A stretch of 60,902 nucleotides of DNA from Frankia gtarii (GTDB lineage: Bacteria > Actinomycetota > Actinomycetes > Frankiales > Frankiaceae). Below, one piece after another: positions 51,215 through 59,698 of this stretch (its first letter is position 1; each line of letters begins with the position of its first letter). Location: positions 1 through 60,902 of the forward strand of contig NZ_JAMPTM010000010.1 of NCBI RefSeq assembly GCF_025403375.1, read 5' to 3'. The notes under the pieces were generated by a model, which worked only from the letters and a program-made list of their open reading frames with translations, was not told where the DNA came from and did not search any database. The translations under genes and the position numbers were made by a program.

Positions 51215-52393
51215 TCAGAGCACCTTCTCCCGACGCAACGTGGCGATCTCGGACTGGGTGAACCCCGCCCGGGTGAGGACGGCTTCGGTGTCCGCGCCGA
51301 AGCCGGGCGCGACGGCGGAGGCGGCGGCGGAGCTGGCGGAGGTGTCGCCGTCCGCCCCGGTCAGCCGCACCGGGCCGCGGAGCACCGTGTTCCCGTCGTC
51401 GAGTTTGAGGAGGTTGCCGCGGGCCAGGACATGCGGATCGTGCAGCAGATCGGGCACGGTGCTGACCGGCCCGACCGCGGCCTGCGCGAGGAGGGTGACC
51501 CACTCGTCCATCGGCCGGGACGCGAACAGCGCCGCCAGCCGTTCGGTCATCGCCTCCTGCTCGGCGGCCGGGGCGTACAGCCGGTCCACCAGGTCGGGCA
51601 GGTCGAGTGCGGCGCACAGCGCCCGCCACGGCCGCGGTTCGGCGGCGGCCAGCGTCAGCAACCGGCCGTCCGCGCAACGGTAGGCCCGCCGGCCGGCGCT
51701 CGGACCCCAGCCCGCGGGTTCGCCCGCGTGCACCCGGGCGACGTGTTCGGAGAGCAGCCAGCTCGCCGCGTCGAGGATGCTGGTGTCGACCAGCCGGCCG
51801 TGACCGGTGCGGTCCCGCTCGCGCAGCGCCGCCAGAATGCCGATCACGGCGACCATGGCGCCGAGCGGGACGGCGAGCACCAGGTCCGGCGTCGCCGGCA
51901 CGCCATCCCCGGCGAGCAGGCTCAGCACCCCGGAGTACCCGAGGAAACTCAGATCGTGGGCGGGCCGGTCGGCGTACGGGCTGTCCTGGCCGAAGCCGGT
52001 CAGCGAGCACCAGACCAGGCCCGGGTACTCGGCCGCGAGCTGCGCGTAGCCGATGCCCGCCCGGTCCATCGTGCCCGGCCGCGCGGACTCGACGAGCACG
52101 TCGGCCTCGGCGGCGAGGCGGCGCAGGACCCCCGGCGCCGCGGCGTGGCGCAGATCGAGGGTGATGGAACGCTTCCCGTGGTTGTACGCCGCGTGCGCGC
52201 CCGGGATGGTTCGCAGCAGGTCGCCCGAGCCGGGCTGTTCGACGCGCAGCACCTCGGCCCCGAGATCGGCCAGCAGCCGGGTGCAGAAGGCGCCCGGCTG
52301 CAGCCGGCTGAGGTCGAGCACGCGGATGCCGGCCAACGGCCCGCCGACCTCCCCGACCTCCCCGGACGCCCCCGTGGGGTTCTGCGCGTTCAT
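51215..52393 (-). CDS. Class III (CaiB/BaiF-type) CoA-transferase
   Basis: The 392-residue protein matches family III CoA-transferases: GIRVLDLSRLQPGAFCTRLL, ADLGAEVLRVEQPGSGD, KRSITLDLRH and VLVESARPGTMDRAGI. The catalytic Asp is Asp147 in RPAHDLSFLGYSG. Such enzymes move CoA between acyl groups, activating a carboxylic acid for degradation. It is the first gene of a two-gene minus-strand unit with the SDR, divergent from the aldehyde dehydrogenase operon. ATG 52393 is chosen because the first ~20 residues are a flexible Gly/Glu leader before the first strand; a later start is possible. Confidence 0.9.
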   Translation of the reverse strand: MNAQNPTGASGEVGEVGGPLAGIRVLDLSRLQPGAFCTRLLADLGAEVLRVEQPGSGDLLRTIPGAHAAYNHGKRSITLDLRHAAAPGVLRRLAAEADVLVESARPGTMDRAGIGYAQLAAEYPGLVWCSLTGFGQDSPYADRPAHDLSFLGYSGVLSLLAGDGVPATPDLVLAVPLGAMVAVIGILAALRERDRTGHGRLVDTSILDAASWLLSEHVARVHAGEPAGWGPSAGRRAYRCADGRLLTLAAAEPRPWRALCAALDLPDLVDRLYAPAAEQEAMTERLAALFASRPMDEWVTLLAQAAVGPVSTVPDLLHDPHVLARGNLLKLDDGNTVLRGPVRLTGADGDTSASSAAASAVAPGFGADTEAVLTRAGFTQSEIATLRREKVL

Positions 52394-52461
52394 GAACGGC
52401 CTCCTCGGCGGTGCCCGGCCTCGCGGTCAGTTCGGGACGCTACCCATCCGTGCCAGTCGGG

Positions 52462-52546
52462 TCAACAGACGACAAGATCTGTTGATTGCAGTCCACAGTT
52501 GACCTTTGGCCACAGCGGTCTACTCTTGCTCTCGTCTCGTCGAGAC
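52462..52546. promoter_or_regulatory. Cluster of inverted repeats in the divergent CoA-transferase/ALDH promoter
   Basis: Two dyads lie in the 226-base gap between divergent genes: TCAACAG at 52462-52468 with CTGTTGA at 52479-52485 (a related CAGTTGA half-site follows at 52496-52502), and the perfect palindrome GTCTCG-T-CGAGAC at 52534-52546. AAGATCTGT also occurs twice, near 52474 and 52557. The TetR gene in the rightward operon is the obvious candidate binder. Confidence 0.45.
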
Positions 52547-52619
52547 AACAAACTTTAAGATCTGTCGTGTGTAGGTTCCGGGCGGACTGGTGCCGCCCAG
52601 ACGGAAGCAGGTGATCGGC

Positions 52620-54074
52620 GTGAGCGACTCGGCGCACCGGATGCTCATCGACGGCCAGCTCGTCGCGGCGCGGGACAACCGCGAGTTCCCTAACATCAAC
52701 CCGGCCACCGAGGAGGTCATCGGCACCGCGCCGCAGGCGTCGGCGAGCGACGTCGAGCGGGCGATCGCGGCCGCCCGCCGCGCATTCGACACCACCGGCT
52801 GGTCCACCGACGTCGACCAGCGCATCGCCTGCATCGGTCAGTTACAGGCCGCCCTGCGCAAGCAGGTCGACACGCTGCGCCCGACGCTGACCGCGGAGTC
52901 CGGCATGCCGCTGGCGATGGCGTTCATGATGGGCGTCGACCCGGCGATCGAGGCGATGTCCTACTACCCGGACCAGCTGCCCTTCCTGGAGCTCACCGAG
53001 GAGCTCCCCCCCAAGGAGATCTTCGGGACGCCGGTGCGCCGGGTCGTGCGCCGGGAGGCCGCCGGGGTGGTCGCCGCGATCACCCCGTGGAACGTCCCAT
53101 TCGAGCTCAACCTGCGCAAGTCCATCGCGGCGCTGGCCGCCGGGTGCACGGTGGTGCTCAAGCCGGCCCCGGAGACCCCGTGGTCGGCGACCCTGATCGC
53201 GGCCGCCGCCGCGGAGACGGACCTGCCCCCGGGCGTGCTGAACATCGTCACGACCTCCGACAACAGCGTCGCCGAGATCCTGACCCGCCACCCCGACGTC
53301 GACCAGGTCGCCTTCACCGGCTCGACGGCCACCGGCCGGCTGATCATGGCGAACGGCGCGCCGACCGTGAAGCGGGTGTCGCTGGAACTCGGCGGGAAGT
53401 CCGCCCTGATCGTGCTCGACGAGGAGTCCCTGCAGGCCGGGGTCCTCACCGCGGCGGGCACCATCTGCGTGCACAGCGGCCAGGGGTGCACGCACTACAC
53501 CCGGCTGCTCGTCCCCGCCCACCTGGCCGCCGCGGCGACCGAACTGGCCAAGGGCGCGATGGAGGCGACGCCCTATGGGGATCCCCTGGACCCCAACCAC
53601 ATGATGGGCCCGCTGATCAGCCAGCGTCAGCTCGACCGGGTGCTGGGCTACATCGACCTCGGCCGCGCGGAGGCGCGCCTGGTCACCGGCGGCGGTCGCG
53701 CCACCCAGTTCGACCGCGGCTACTTCGTGCAGCCGACGGTCTTCACCGACGTCCCGAACTCCGCGCGGATCGCCCGCGAGGAGATCTTCGGCCCGGTGCT
53801 GTCGATCATCGCCTTCGACGGCGACGACGACGCCGTGGCAATCGCGAACGACTCGCCCTTCGGGTTGAGCGGGGCGGTCTTCAGCGCCGACACCGCCCGC
53901 GCCACCGGCGTGGCGCAACGCCTGCGCACCGGCACCGTGTCGGTCAACGGAGCCCCGTGGTTCGATGTCGACTCGCCGTTCGGCGGCTACAAGCAGAGCG
54001 GACTGGGCCGGGAGTTCGGCCGCGAGGGCCTGGAGGACTTCATGGAGATCAAGACAGTGAGCTTCCCCGCCTAA
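52620..54074 (+). CDS. Aldehyde dehydrogenase, TetR-linked operon
   Basis: A second complete aldehyde dehydrogenase. From GTG 52620 it has 484 residues with Asn158 in TPWNVPFE, Lys in VVLKPAPETP, Glu256 in LELGGKS, Cys290 in HSGQGCTHYTR and the FGGYKQSGLGREFG signature. The frame opens 10 codons earlier and an internal ATG lies at 52641, so the start is slightly uncertain. The TetR gene starts directly after its stop, so the regulator is co-transcribed. It shares only the fold with the enzyme at 44246, not close identity, so it probably handles a different aldehyde or pathway step. Confidence 0.92.
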   Translation: MSDSAHRMLIDGQLVAARDNREFPNINPATEEVIGTAPQASASDVERAIAAARRAFDTTGWSTDVDQRIACIGQLQAALRKQVDTLRPTLTAESGMPLAMAFMMGVDPAIEAMSYYPDQLPFLELTEELPPKEIFGTPVRRVVRREAAGVVAAITPWNVPFELNLRKSIAALAAGCTVVLKPAPETPWSATLIAAAAAETDLPPGVLNIVTTSDNSVAEILTRHPDVDQVAFTGSTATGRLIMANGAPTVKRVSLELGGKSALIVLDEESLQAGVLTAAGTICVHSGQGCTHYTRLLVPAHLAAAATELAKGAMEATPYGDPLDPNHMMGPLISQRQLDRVLGYIDLGRAEARLVTGGGRATQFDRGYFVQPTVFTDVPNSARIAREEIFGPVLSIIAFDGDDDAVAIANDSPFGLSGAVFSADTARATGVAQRLRTGTVSVNGAPWFDVDSPFGGYKQSGLGREFGREGLEDFMEIKTVSFPA

Positions 54075-54698
54075 ATGGCCCGAACCCAGCCGGCCCGGTG
54101 GGGCACCCACGCCCCGACCACCGAGGACGAGGCCCGCGAACGCATCCTGCTCGCGGCGATGCGCTGCTACCTGCGCCACGGCGTTCCCCGCACGACCGTC
54201 GAGGACATCGCCCGCGAGGCGATGATCCACCGGACCACCGTCTACACCTACTTCAAGACCCGCGACGACGTCCTCGCCGGCGTGGTGCTCATCGAGGCCC
54301 GCAGCCTCATGGCCGCCTCCGACCGGATCATGGGCGGCGCCGGCCGGTTCGAGGACAGGCTGGTCGACGCGTTCCTCGCCGCCCGCCGCGCGGTCGCGCA
54401 GTCGCCGTTCCTGTCCCTGCTGTTCGACCGGGACAACGCCGCCCAGACGGTCGGCGCCGCCTACGCCTCGAACCTGATCCAGCAGCGGACCCTGCCCACG
54501 CTCACCGGCTACATCGCCACCGCCCAGGAGAACGGCGAGCTACGCGGCGATGTCGGCGCCCCCGCGATGGCCCGCTGGCTGCTGCGCGTCCAGAACATGC
54601 TCATGACCGACCCGCCCGACGACAACGACGCCATCGAGGCGACCCTGCGGGTCTTCGTCGTCGCCTCCATCGCGCCCCGGCCGGGCGCCGCGCAGTAA
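54075..54698 (+). CDS. TetR-family regulator
   Basis: The 207-residue protein begins directly at the base after the aldehyde dehydrogenase stop (TAAATG). The DNA-binding helix-turn-helix is clear: LRHGVPRTTVEDIAREAMIH then RTTVYTYFKTRDDVLAG. The C-terminal ligand domain is variable. Its position within the operon and the palindromes in the upstream divergent region suggest it represses its own operon and perhaps the CoA-transferase/SDR pair. The ligand is unknown. Confidence 0.9.
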   Translation: MARTQPARWGTHAPTTEDEARERILLAAMRCYLRHGVPRTTVEDIAREAMIHRTTVYTYFKTRDDVLAGVVLIEARSLMAASDRIMGGAGRFEDRLVDAFLAARRAVAQSPFLSLLFDRDNAAQTVGAAYASNLIQQRTLPTLTGYIATAQENGELRGDVGAPAMARWLLRVQNMLMTDPPDDNDAIEATLRVFVVASIAPRPGAAQ

Positions 54699-54726
54699 GC
54701 CGCCGCACAGTAAGGAGCGAGCGAAC

Positions 54727-55740
54727 ATGACTGTTGCCGCCCTCCGCTACGACTTCCGACATCCACAGTCCGCGCCGTCGTCCCCGGCGGCGCGCTATCG
54801 GACCTGCCTCGAGCAGTGCGCCTGGGCCGAGCAGCATGGGTTCGGCCGCGTGGTGCTCTCCGAACACCACGCCCTCGACGACGGCTACCTGCCCTCGCCC
54901 CTGGTCGTCGCCGCCGCGGTGGCGGGCGCGACGAGAAAGCTGACGGTGCAGGTGGCCGCCGCGCTCCTGCCGCTCTACGACACGGTCCGGCTCGCCGAGG
55001 ATCTCGCCGTGCTCGATCTCGCCAGCGGCGGGCGCGTCGAGGTGGTGGCCGGCATCGGCTACCGCGACGTCGAGTTCGCCATGTTCGGCGTCGACCGCTC
55101 CGGACGCGGCACGTACATGGAACGCCAGCTGCACGACCTGCTCGACGCCTGGGCGGGCCGGCCGGTCACCGCGCACGGCCGGGAGGTCGTCATCACCCCC
55201 CGGCCGGCGAGCGATCCGCGTTCGCTGATCTACGTGGGCGGCGCCAGCGAGATCGGGGCCCGCCGGGCGGCAGCCCTCGACCTGGGTTTCGCCCCGGCGC
55301 TGCCCGACCCCGCCCTGTACACGGCCTACACCGACGAGTGCGCCCGACTCGGCCGGGCCCCGCGTCGCATCATCCCCGGCTCCACGCACGGCTTTCTCTT
55401 CGTGGCCGAGGATCCCGAGAAGGCCTGGGACGACTTGGCCCGCTTCGCCGTGTACGAGGCGGTCGCGTACTCCGCCGCGAAACCGGAGTCGGAGCGCTCC
55501 AGCGCGACCGTGGTGGGGGCGGACCTGGCCGCGGTGCGGGCGTCCGGCGTCTACCAGGTCGTCACGCCCGACGAGTGCGTCGCGCTCGCGCAGGCGCTGG
55601 AACCCGACCAGCCGCTCGTGTTCCACCCATTGATGGGCGGGATGCCACCGGAGCTCGGCTGGGCCAGCCTGGAGCTGTTCGCGGCGAAGGTGCTCCCCCG
55701 GCTGGCCACCCAGCTGACCACCCGGCCGACCACTCGGTAG
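54727..55740 (+). CDS. LLM-class flavin/F420-dependent oxidoreductase
   Basis: The 337-residue protein has the luciferase-like monooxygenase TIM-barrel pattern: AEQHGFGRVVLSEHHALDDG, PLVVAAAVAGATRKLTVQVA, LPLYDTVRLAEDLAVLDLAS, GRVEVVAGIGYRDVEFAMFG. Actinobacterial members use F420 or flavin; the cofactor cannot be read reliably here. The ATG at 54727 has AAGGAGCG just upstream. It follows the TetR gene by 28 bases, so it belongs to the same operon. It ends 31 bases from the convergent tandem-TetR gene. Confidence 0.88.
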   Translation: MTVAALRYDFRHPQSAPSSPAARYRTCLEQCAWAEQHGFGRVVLSEHHALDDGYLPSPLVVAAAVAGATRKLTVQVAAALLPLYDTVRLAEDLAVLDLASGGRVEVVAGIGYRDVEFAMFGVDRSGRGTYMERQLHDLLDAWAGRPVTAHGREVVITPRPASDPRSLIYVGGASEIGARRAAALDLGFAPALPDPALYTAYTDECARLGRAPRRIIPGSTHGFLFVAEDPEKAWDDLARFAVYEAVAYSAAKPESERSSATVVGADLAAVRASGVYQVVTPDECVALAQALEPDQPLVFHPLMGGMPPELGWASLELFAAKVLPRLATQLTTRPTTR

Positions 55741-55771
55741 GGCGTCCGATGCCGCCGCGTCCCTGCCGGGC

Positions 55772-57196
55772 TCACCCGTGCAGGGAGTCGCCCAGGATTC
55801 CCCTGCCGAGGAACAGCCGCTGGCAGGACAGGATCTCGTCGCGGGTCAGGACGCTGTGACGCAGCCAGCCGTTGTAGGGCAGCTCGGTGAGCAGGGTCCA
55901 CAGGATGATCGTGCCGGTCCGGGCCTCGAGCGGGGTCGCCGCCGGCCAGCGTCGTGCCAGCTGCGCGGTGATGGCGTCCAGATAGGCGCGCAGCGCCCGC
56001 GCCGCGGGCCACAACGGCGGGGTTTCGACCATCTCGACGGTCCAGACATGGAAGACGGTCCCGTGCTGCTCGACGATCCGCAGCCACTCGTCGAGCCATC
56101 CGTCCAGCTCTGGCCCGGTGCCCACGTCAGCGAGCCGCTCGAAGTGGTCACGGGTCCGGACGGCGGCCCGGTGCGTCAGGGTGGTGAACAGGGCGGTGCG
56201 GTCCGTCCAGTACTGGTAGAAGCTGCCGTGCGCGACGCCGGCGCGGGCGATGATGTCGTTCACGCTGGTTCCGGCGAGTCCCCGCTGTTCGAAGGCGGTG
56301 ACCGCGGCCACCAGGACCTTCTCGACGGTCGATCGCCCCCGGGCCGTGACGACCTTGCGCAGGCCCGGCTCGGGGGCGGCCTGATCGTCAACGGCCGGCC
56401 GCCCCGGACGGGCAACGGCCGGCCGCGCGGCGGGGGTCGCACCGGGTCCGGAGGCGTGGGCGTGGGCGGCCGGGAACACCGCCCGATGGATGATGCGGGC
56501 GAGCGTGTCGTGCAGCGCCTTCTCCTGGGCGGCACGCCCGGAGCCGCCGGCGTCGGCGTCGAGGACGATGTGGGCCCATTCGACGACGCAGATGATGGCG
56601 ATGGACAGGACCCTCGTGTCGACGTCGCGGGTGTCGGCGAACGCCAGGCGCCCGTGGATGAGGGCGCCGAGCTGGCGCAGGTACTCCTCGGACGGGTTGT
56701 CCACCGCGGGTTCGTCCTCGAGCGGCCAGTCCGCGAACACCGAGGAGTGGCGGCGCAGCACGGCGCCGAGCTCCTCCAGCCAGCGCTGGAAGGCCGCCAG
56801 GCCGGCGCGGTCCGCCGTGAGCGTCGGCATCGCCGCGAACAGCGCGATCAGATCCGCGCCCAGCTCCTCGAACAGGATCCGGAAGATCTCCTGCTTGCCG
56901 CGGAAGTACTGGTAGACGGCGGTGTCGGAGCGGCCGGCCACCTCGGCGACGGCCTGGATGCTCGTCGCGTGGTAACCACGCTCGACGAACAGCAGGCGGG
57001 CGGCGTCGAGGATCTCCCGGCAGGCGCGCATCCCGTCCGGGCCGATGGTCGGGCTCACCGGGTAGGGGGCGCGGCGCGTGCGGGGCAGCAGCCGCAGGCC
57101 GGCGACCGGGCTCTCCTCCCCGAAGGGCCGCCCCCGGTCCGGCGGGCGGGTGCGCGGTTCGCCGTCAGTTCGCGTGGCGGGAACCGACTCGGACAT
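55772..57196 (-). CDS. Tandem double-TetR transcriptional regulator
   Basis: The 474-residue protein contains two complete TetR-type units in one chain. The first helix-turn-helix is ERGYHATSIQAVAEVAGRSD then TAVYQYFRGKQEIF (about residues 72-107); the second is QRGLAGTSVNDIIARAGVAH then GSFYQYWTDRTALF (about 306-342). Each is followed by its own ligand-domain-like helical region, and an Ala/Pro-rich linker (about 245-285) joins them. A single chain could form an internal pseudo-dimer. It is divergent from the 3-hydroxyisobutyrate-dehydrogenase-like gene, whose leader contains a TGACGTCA-centred dyad. The N-terminal 55 residues are basic and disordered. Confidence 0.88.
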   Translation of the reverse strand: MSESVPATRTDGEPRTRPPDRGRPFGEESPVAGLRLLPRTRRAPYPVSPTIGPDGMRACREILDAARLLFVERGYHATSIQAVAEVAGRSDTAVYQYFRGKQEIFRILFEELGADLIALFAAMPTLTADRAGLAAFQRWLEELGAVLRRHSSVFADWPLEDEPAVDNPSEEYLRQLGALIHGRLAFADTRDVDTRVLSIAIICVVEWAHIVLDADAGGSGRAAQEKALHDTLARIIHRAVFPAAHAHASGPGATPAARPAVARPGRPAVDDQAAPEPGLRKVVTARGRSTVEKVLVAAVTAFEQRGLAGTSVNDIIARAGVAHGSFYQYWTDRTALFTTLTHRAAVRTRDHFERLADVGTGPELDGWLDEWLRIVEQHGTVFHVWTVEMVETPPLWPAARALRAYLDAITAQLARRWPAATPLEARTGTIILWTLLTELPYNGWLRHSVLTRDEILSCQRLFLGRGILGDSLHG

Positions 57197-57366
57197 CGAT
57201 CACCGCTCCCTCTCAGACCCGGCCGGCGGGAGCCGAGGCGGCGGCCGGGACGTCCCCCCGAAGTCTATGCGGGACCGATTCCCCACAGCCCGATGATCGT
57301 TTCATGTCGGCATTTCGGAGGAAAGTTCACCCAGAGGGTTCCAATGTGACAGGCGTCTTAGTAGTG

Positions 57367-57380
57367 TCTGACGTCACAGA
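57367..57380. promoter_or_regulatory. TGACGTCA-centred dyad, candidate regulator site
   Basis: TCTGACGTCACAGA contains the palindrome TGACGTCA, with matching TCTG and CAGA ends. It lies in the 275-base divergent region between the tandem-TetR gene and the dehydrogenase at 57472, about 90 bases before the latter's start. Binding by the tandem TetR protein is a guess from position. Confidence 0.35.
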
Positions 57381-57471
57381 TCGACCGGGCTACACCGCCC
57401 AGCCCGCCACCGGCGGCATCAAGCCCGCCCGTTTTCCGGCCTGCTTCACTGCAACCGGGAGGAGCCGTCTC

Positions 57472-58389
57472 ATGTCCGTCGCGCAGCCTCGAGCCGACAG
57501 CACCGATGCCTCACCCTCCGGCGCCTCACCCGCTGACGCCTCACCCGCCGACGGATCGCCCGCCGACAGGTCGCCCCTCACGGTGGGATTCATCGGCGCG
57601 GGATCGATGGGGGCGCCCATGGTCGAACGCCTGCTCGCCGCCGGCCACGCCGTCCACCTGTACGCCCGCCGATCCGACGTCTCCGCCCGGTTCACGGACC
57701 TGGGCGCGCAGCTCGGGTCCTCGGCCACGGCGGTGGCCGGCGCGGCCGACGTGCTGATCGTCTGCCCGTTCTCGCAGGCCCAGCTGTTCGAGATCCTGGT
57801 CTCCGGCGGTGCGCTGGCGGCGATGCGTCCGGGGTCGGTCCTGGTCCAGCACGCGACGGTGTCCCCCACCGCCGTTCGCGAACTGGCCGCCCAGGCAGCC
57901 GCCGGCGAGGTCGCCGTGCTCGACGCGCCCGTCAGCGGCACGTCGGACTCCATCCGCGCCGGGCGCCTCACCGTGCTCGTCGGCGGCGACAAGGACGCGG
58001 CCGACCTGGTGGAACCGCTGCTCGGCGCCTACAGCGCCACGGTGGTCCGCACCGGCGAGGTCGGGTCGGCGTCGATCGTGAAACTCGTGAACAACCTGAC
58101 GTTCGCCGCGCACGTCCAGACCGCCATCGCCGCCGACACCCTCGGGCGTTCGCTCGGGCTCGACACGAACCTGCTGATGGGCGCCCTCAGCGTGTGCAGC
58201 GCGAACAGCGCCGCGATCCAGGCGCTCGGCATCCTCGGCAGCCCCGAGGCGTTCGCGCAGTTCGCCCTTCCGTATCTGCGCAAGGACGTCGCCCTGATCG
58301 AGCAGGTCGCCGCGGACCTCGGCCTCGACGTCGGTCTCCTCGGCGACATCGTCCGCAACGGCCCGGCTGTGCTGACCGGCGACTCCTGA
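57472..58389 (+). CDS. 3-hydroxyisobutyrate dehydrogenase-like oxidoreductase
   Basis: From ATG 57472 the protein has 305 residues. An N-terminal disordered stretch of repeated Ser-Pro-Ala-Asp (ASPADASPADGSPAD) precedes a beta-hydroxyacid dehydrogenase: VGFIGAGSMGAPMVERL, the substrate motif DAPVSGTSDSIRAGRL and the catalytic Lys in SIVKLVNNLTF. Enzymes of this family oxidise 3-hydroxy acids or reduce semialdehydes with NAD(P). The open frame extends up to 57304, but that part contains the intergenic dyad and looks non-coding. Its downstream neighbour is the mycofactocin-type SDR in the same direction. Confidence 0.88.
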   Translation: MSVAQPRADSTDASPSGASPADASPADGSPADRSPLTVGFIGAGSMGAPMVERLLAAGHAVHLYARRSDVSARFTDLGAQLGSSATAVAGAADVLIVCPFSQAQLFEILVSGGALAAMRPGSVLVQHATVSPTAVRELAAQAAAGEVAVLDAPVSGTSDSIRAGRLTVLVGGDKDAADLVEPLLGAYSATVVRTGEVGSASIVKLVNNLTFAAHVQTAIAADTLGRSLGLDTNLLMGALSVCSANSAAIQALGILGSPEAFAQFALPYLRKDVALIEQVAADLGLDVGLLGDIVRNGPAVLTGDS

Positions 58390-58466
58390 CCGGCGGCTCC
58401 TGACCGGCGGGGCACCCGCACCATCCCGGCACAACCCATCCCGCAACCCCCGCGAAAGGAACAGTC

Positions 58467-59294
58467 ATGGGCTTACTCGACGGCCGCGTCGTCTTCATCA
58501 CCGGCGCGGCCCGCGGCCAGGGCAGGTCGCACGCAGTGACCTTGGCCGAGCAGGGCGCGAACATCGTCGGCGTCGACATCTGTGCCGACCTCGACGACGT
58601 CCCCTACTCACTCGCCACGATGAGCGACCTACAGGAAACCGCCCACCTGGTCGAGAAGACCGGCCAGGAGATGGCCATCCACCAGGCCGACGTCCGCGAC
58701 CTGGCCGCGTTGCAGGCGGCGTTCGACGCCGGGGTGGAGCGGTTCGGCCACATCGACACCGTCCTCGCGAACGCCGGTGTCATCCTCAGCAACACCCAGG
58801 AGCGCGACGCCTCCGCGGCGCTGCGGCTCGGCCTCGACATCATGCTGATCGGCGTCTGGAACACCTTCCAGGTCGCGATCCCCCATCTGAAGGAGCGCGG
58901 CCAGGGCGGCAATCTCGTCGCCACCAGTTCGATGGCCGCGCTGCTCGATCTGACCGACGGCCGCGGCGGGTCGGACGCCTACAACATGGCGAAACTCGCG
59001 GTGACCGGGCTGGTCCGGTCCTACGCGAACCTGCTCGCCCCGCACCGCATCCGGGTCAACGCGGTCGCCCCGACGAACTGCTCGACACCGATGATCGTCG
59101 ACAATCCGGCGCTGTTCGCCGTCATCGAGGAGAACCAGCACCTCGCCAACGCGATGCAGACCGCGCTGCCCGACTTCCCGATGATCGAACCGCGCGACGT
59201 CAGCCAGGCGATCCTCTTCCTCGTCTCCGACAACGGACGCACCTTCACCGGAAGCCTGCTCCGGGTCGACGCCGGAATGTCCGTCCGCCGCTAG
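58467..59294 (+). CDS. Mycofactocin-type short-chain dehydrogenase/reductase, second copy
   Basis: A 275-residue SDR starting at ATG 58467 after GAAAGGAAC. It has TGAARGQGRSHAVTLAEQGA, the insertion VGVDICADLDDVPYSLAT, NAG in VLANAGV, Ser in VATSSMAALL and the catalytic Tyr/Lys in YNMAK. These are the features of mycofactocin-coupled SDRs and match the architecture of the gene at 50375, though the sequences differ enough to suggest separate substrates. It follows the dehydrogenase by 77 bases and precedes the ferredoxin/P450 pair. Confidence 0.9.
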   Translation: MGLLDGRVVFITGAARGQGRSHAVTLAEQGANIVGVDICADLDDVPYSLATMSDLQETAHLVEKTGQEMAIHQADVRDLAALQAAFDAGVERFGHIDTVLANAGVILSNTQERDASAALRLGLDIMLIGVWNTFQVAIPHLKERGQGGNLVATSSMAALLDLTDGRGGSDAYNMAKLAVTGLVRSYANLLAPHRIRVNAVAPTNCSTPMIVDNPALFAVIEENQHLANAMQTALPDFPMIEPRDVSQAILFLVSDNGRTFTGSLLRVDAGMSVRR

Positions 59295-59485
59295 CGGACC
59301 GACGCCCCGCGCCCCGTCGAGGGCCCGGCGGCACCGAGCGCACCACCCCGCACATTCACCTGTTCCGTCGGCGACCCGTTCTCGGCCCGGTCGGGCAGCA
59401 CGTCGCCGACGGTTCCAGGCAACCCCGAAGAGACGATCCCGAAGAACGGCCTCACCGAGATATCCGAACGGGCCCGAGGTGACTG

Positions 59486-59698
59486 ATGAAAGTTGTTGTT
59501 GACCCGGAACGCTGCCGTGGGCACGCCCGCTGCCTGACGATCGCGCCGGACGCGTTCGAGTTCCTCGACGACGAGGACCGGACCATCGTCCACGACGAGG
59601 CGGCAGCACAGGCGGGAATCGCGACCCTGCGCGCGGCCCAGGTGGAATGCCCGGAACAGGCGATCACCATCGAGACTGGAGAGGACGGCTCGGCATGA
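59486..59698 (+). CDS. P450-type ferredoxin (CxxHxxC)
   Basis: A 70-residue ferredoxin with the cluster motif CRGHARC (Cys10, His13, Cys16) and a distal Cys55-Pro in VECPEQA. Replacement of the second cysteine by His is a known feature of small actinobacterial P450 partner ferredoxins. Its stop overlaps the P450 start by four bases (ATGA), so the pair is co-translated and the ferredoxin presumably passes electrons to that P450. No ferredoxin reductase gene is in the window. Confidence 0.92.
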   Translation: MKVVVDPERCRGHARCLTIAPDAFEFLDDEDRTIVHDEAAAQAGIATLRAAQVECPEQAITIETGEDGSA

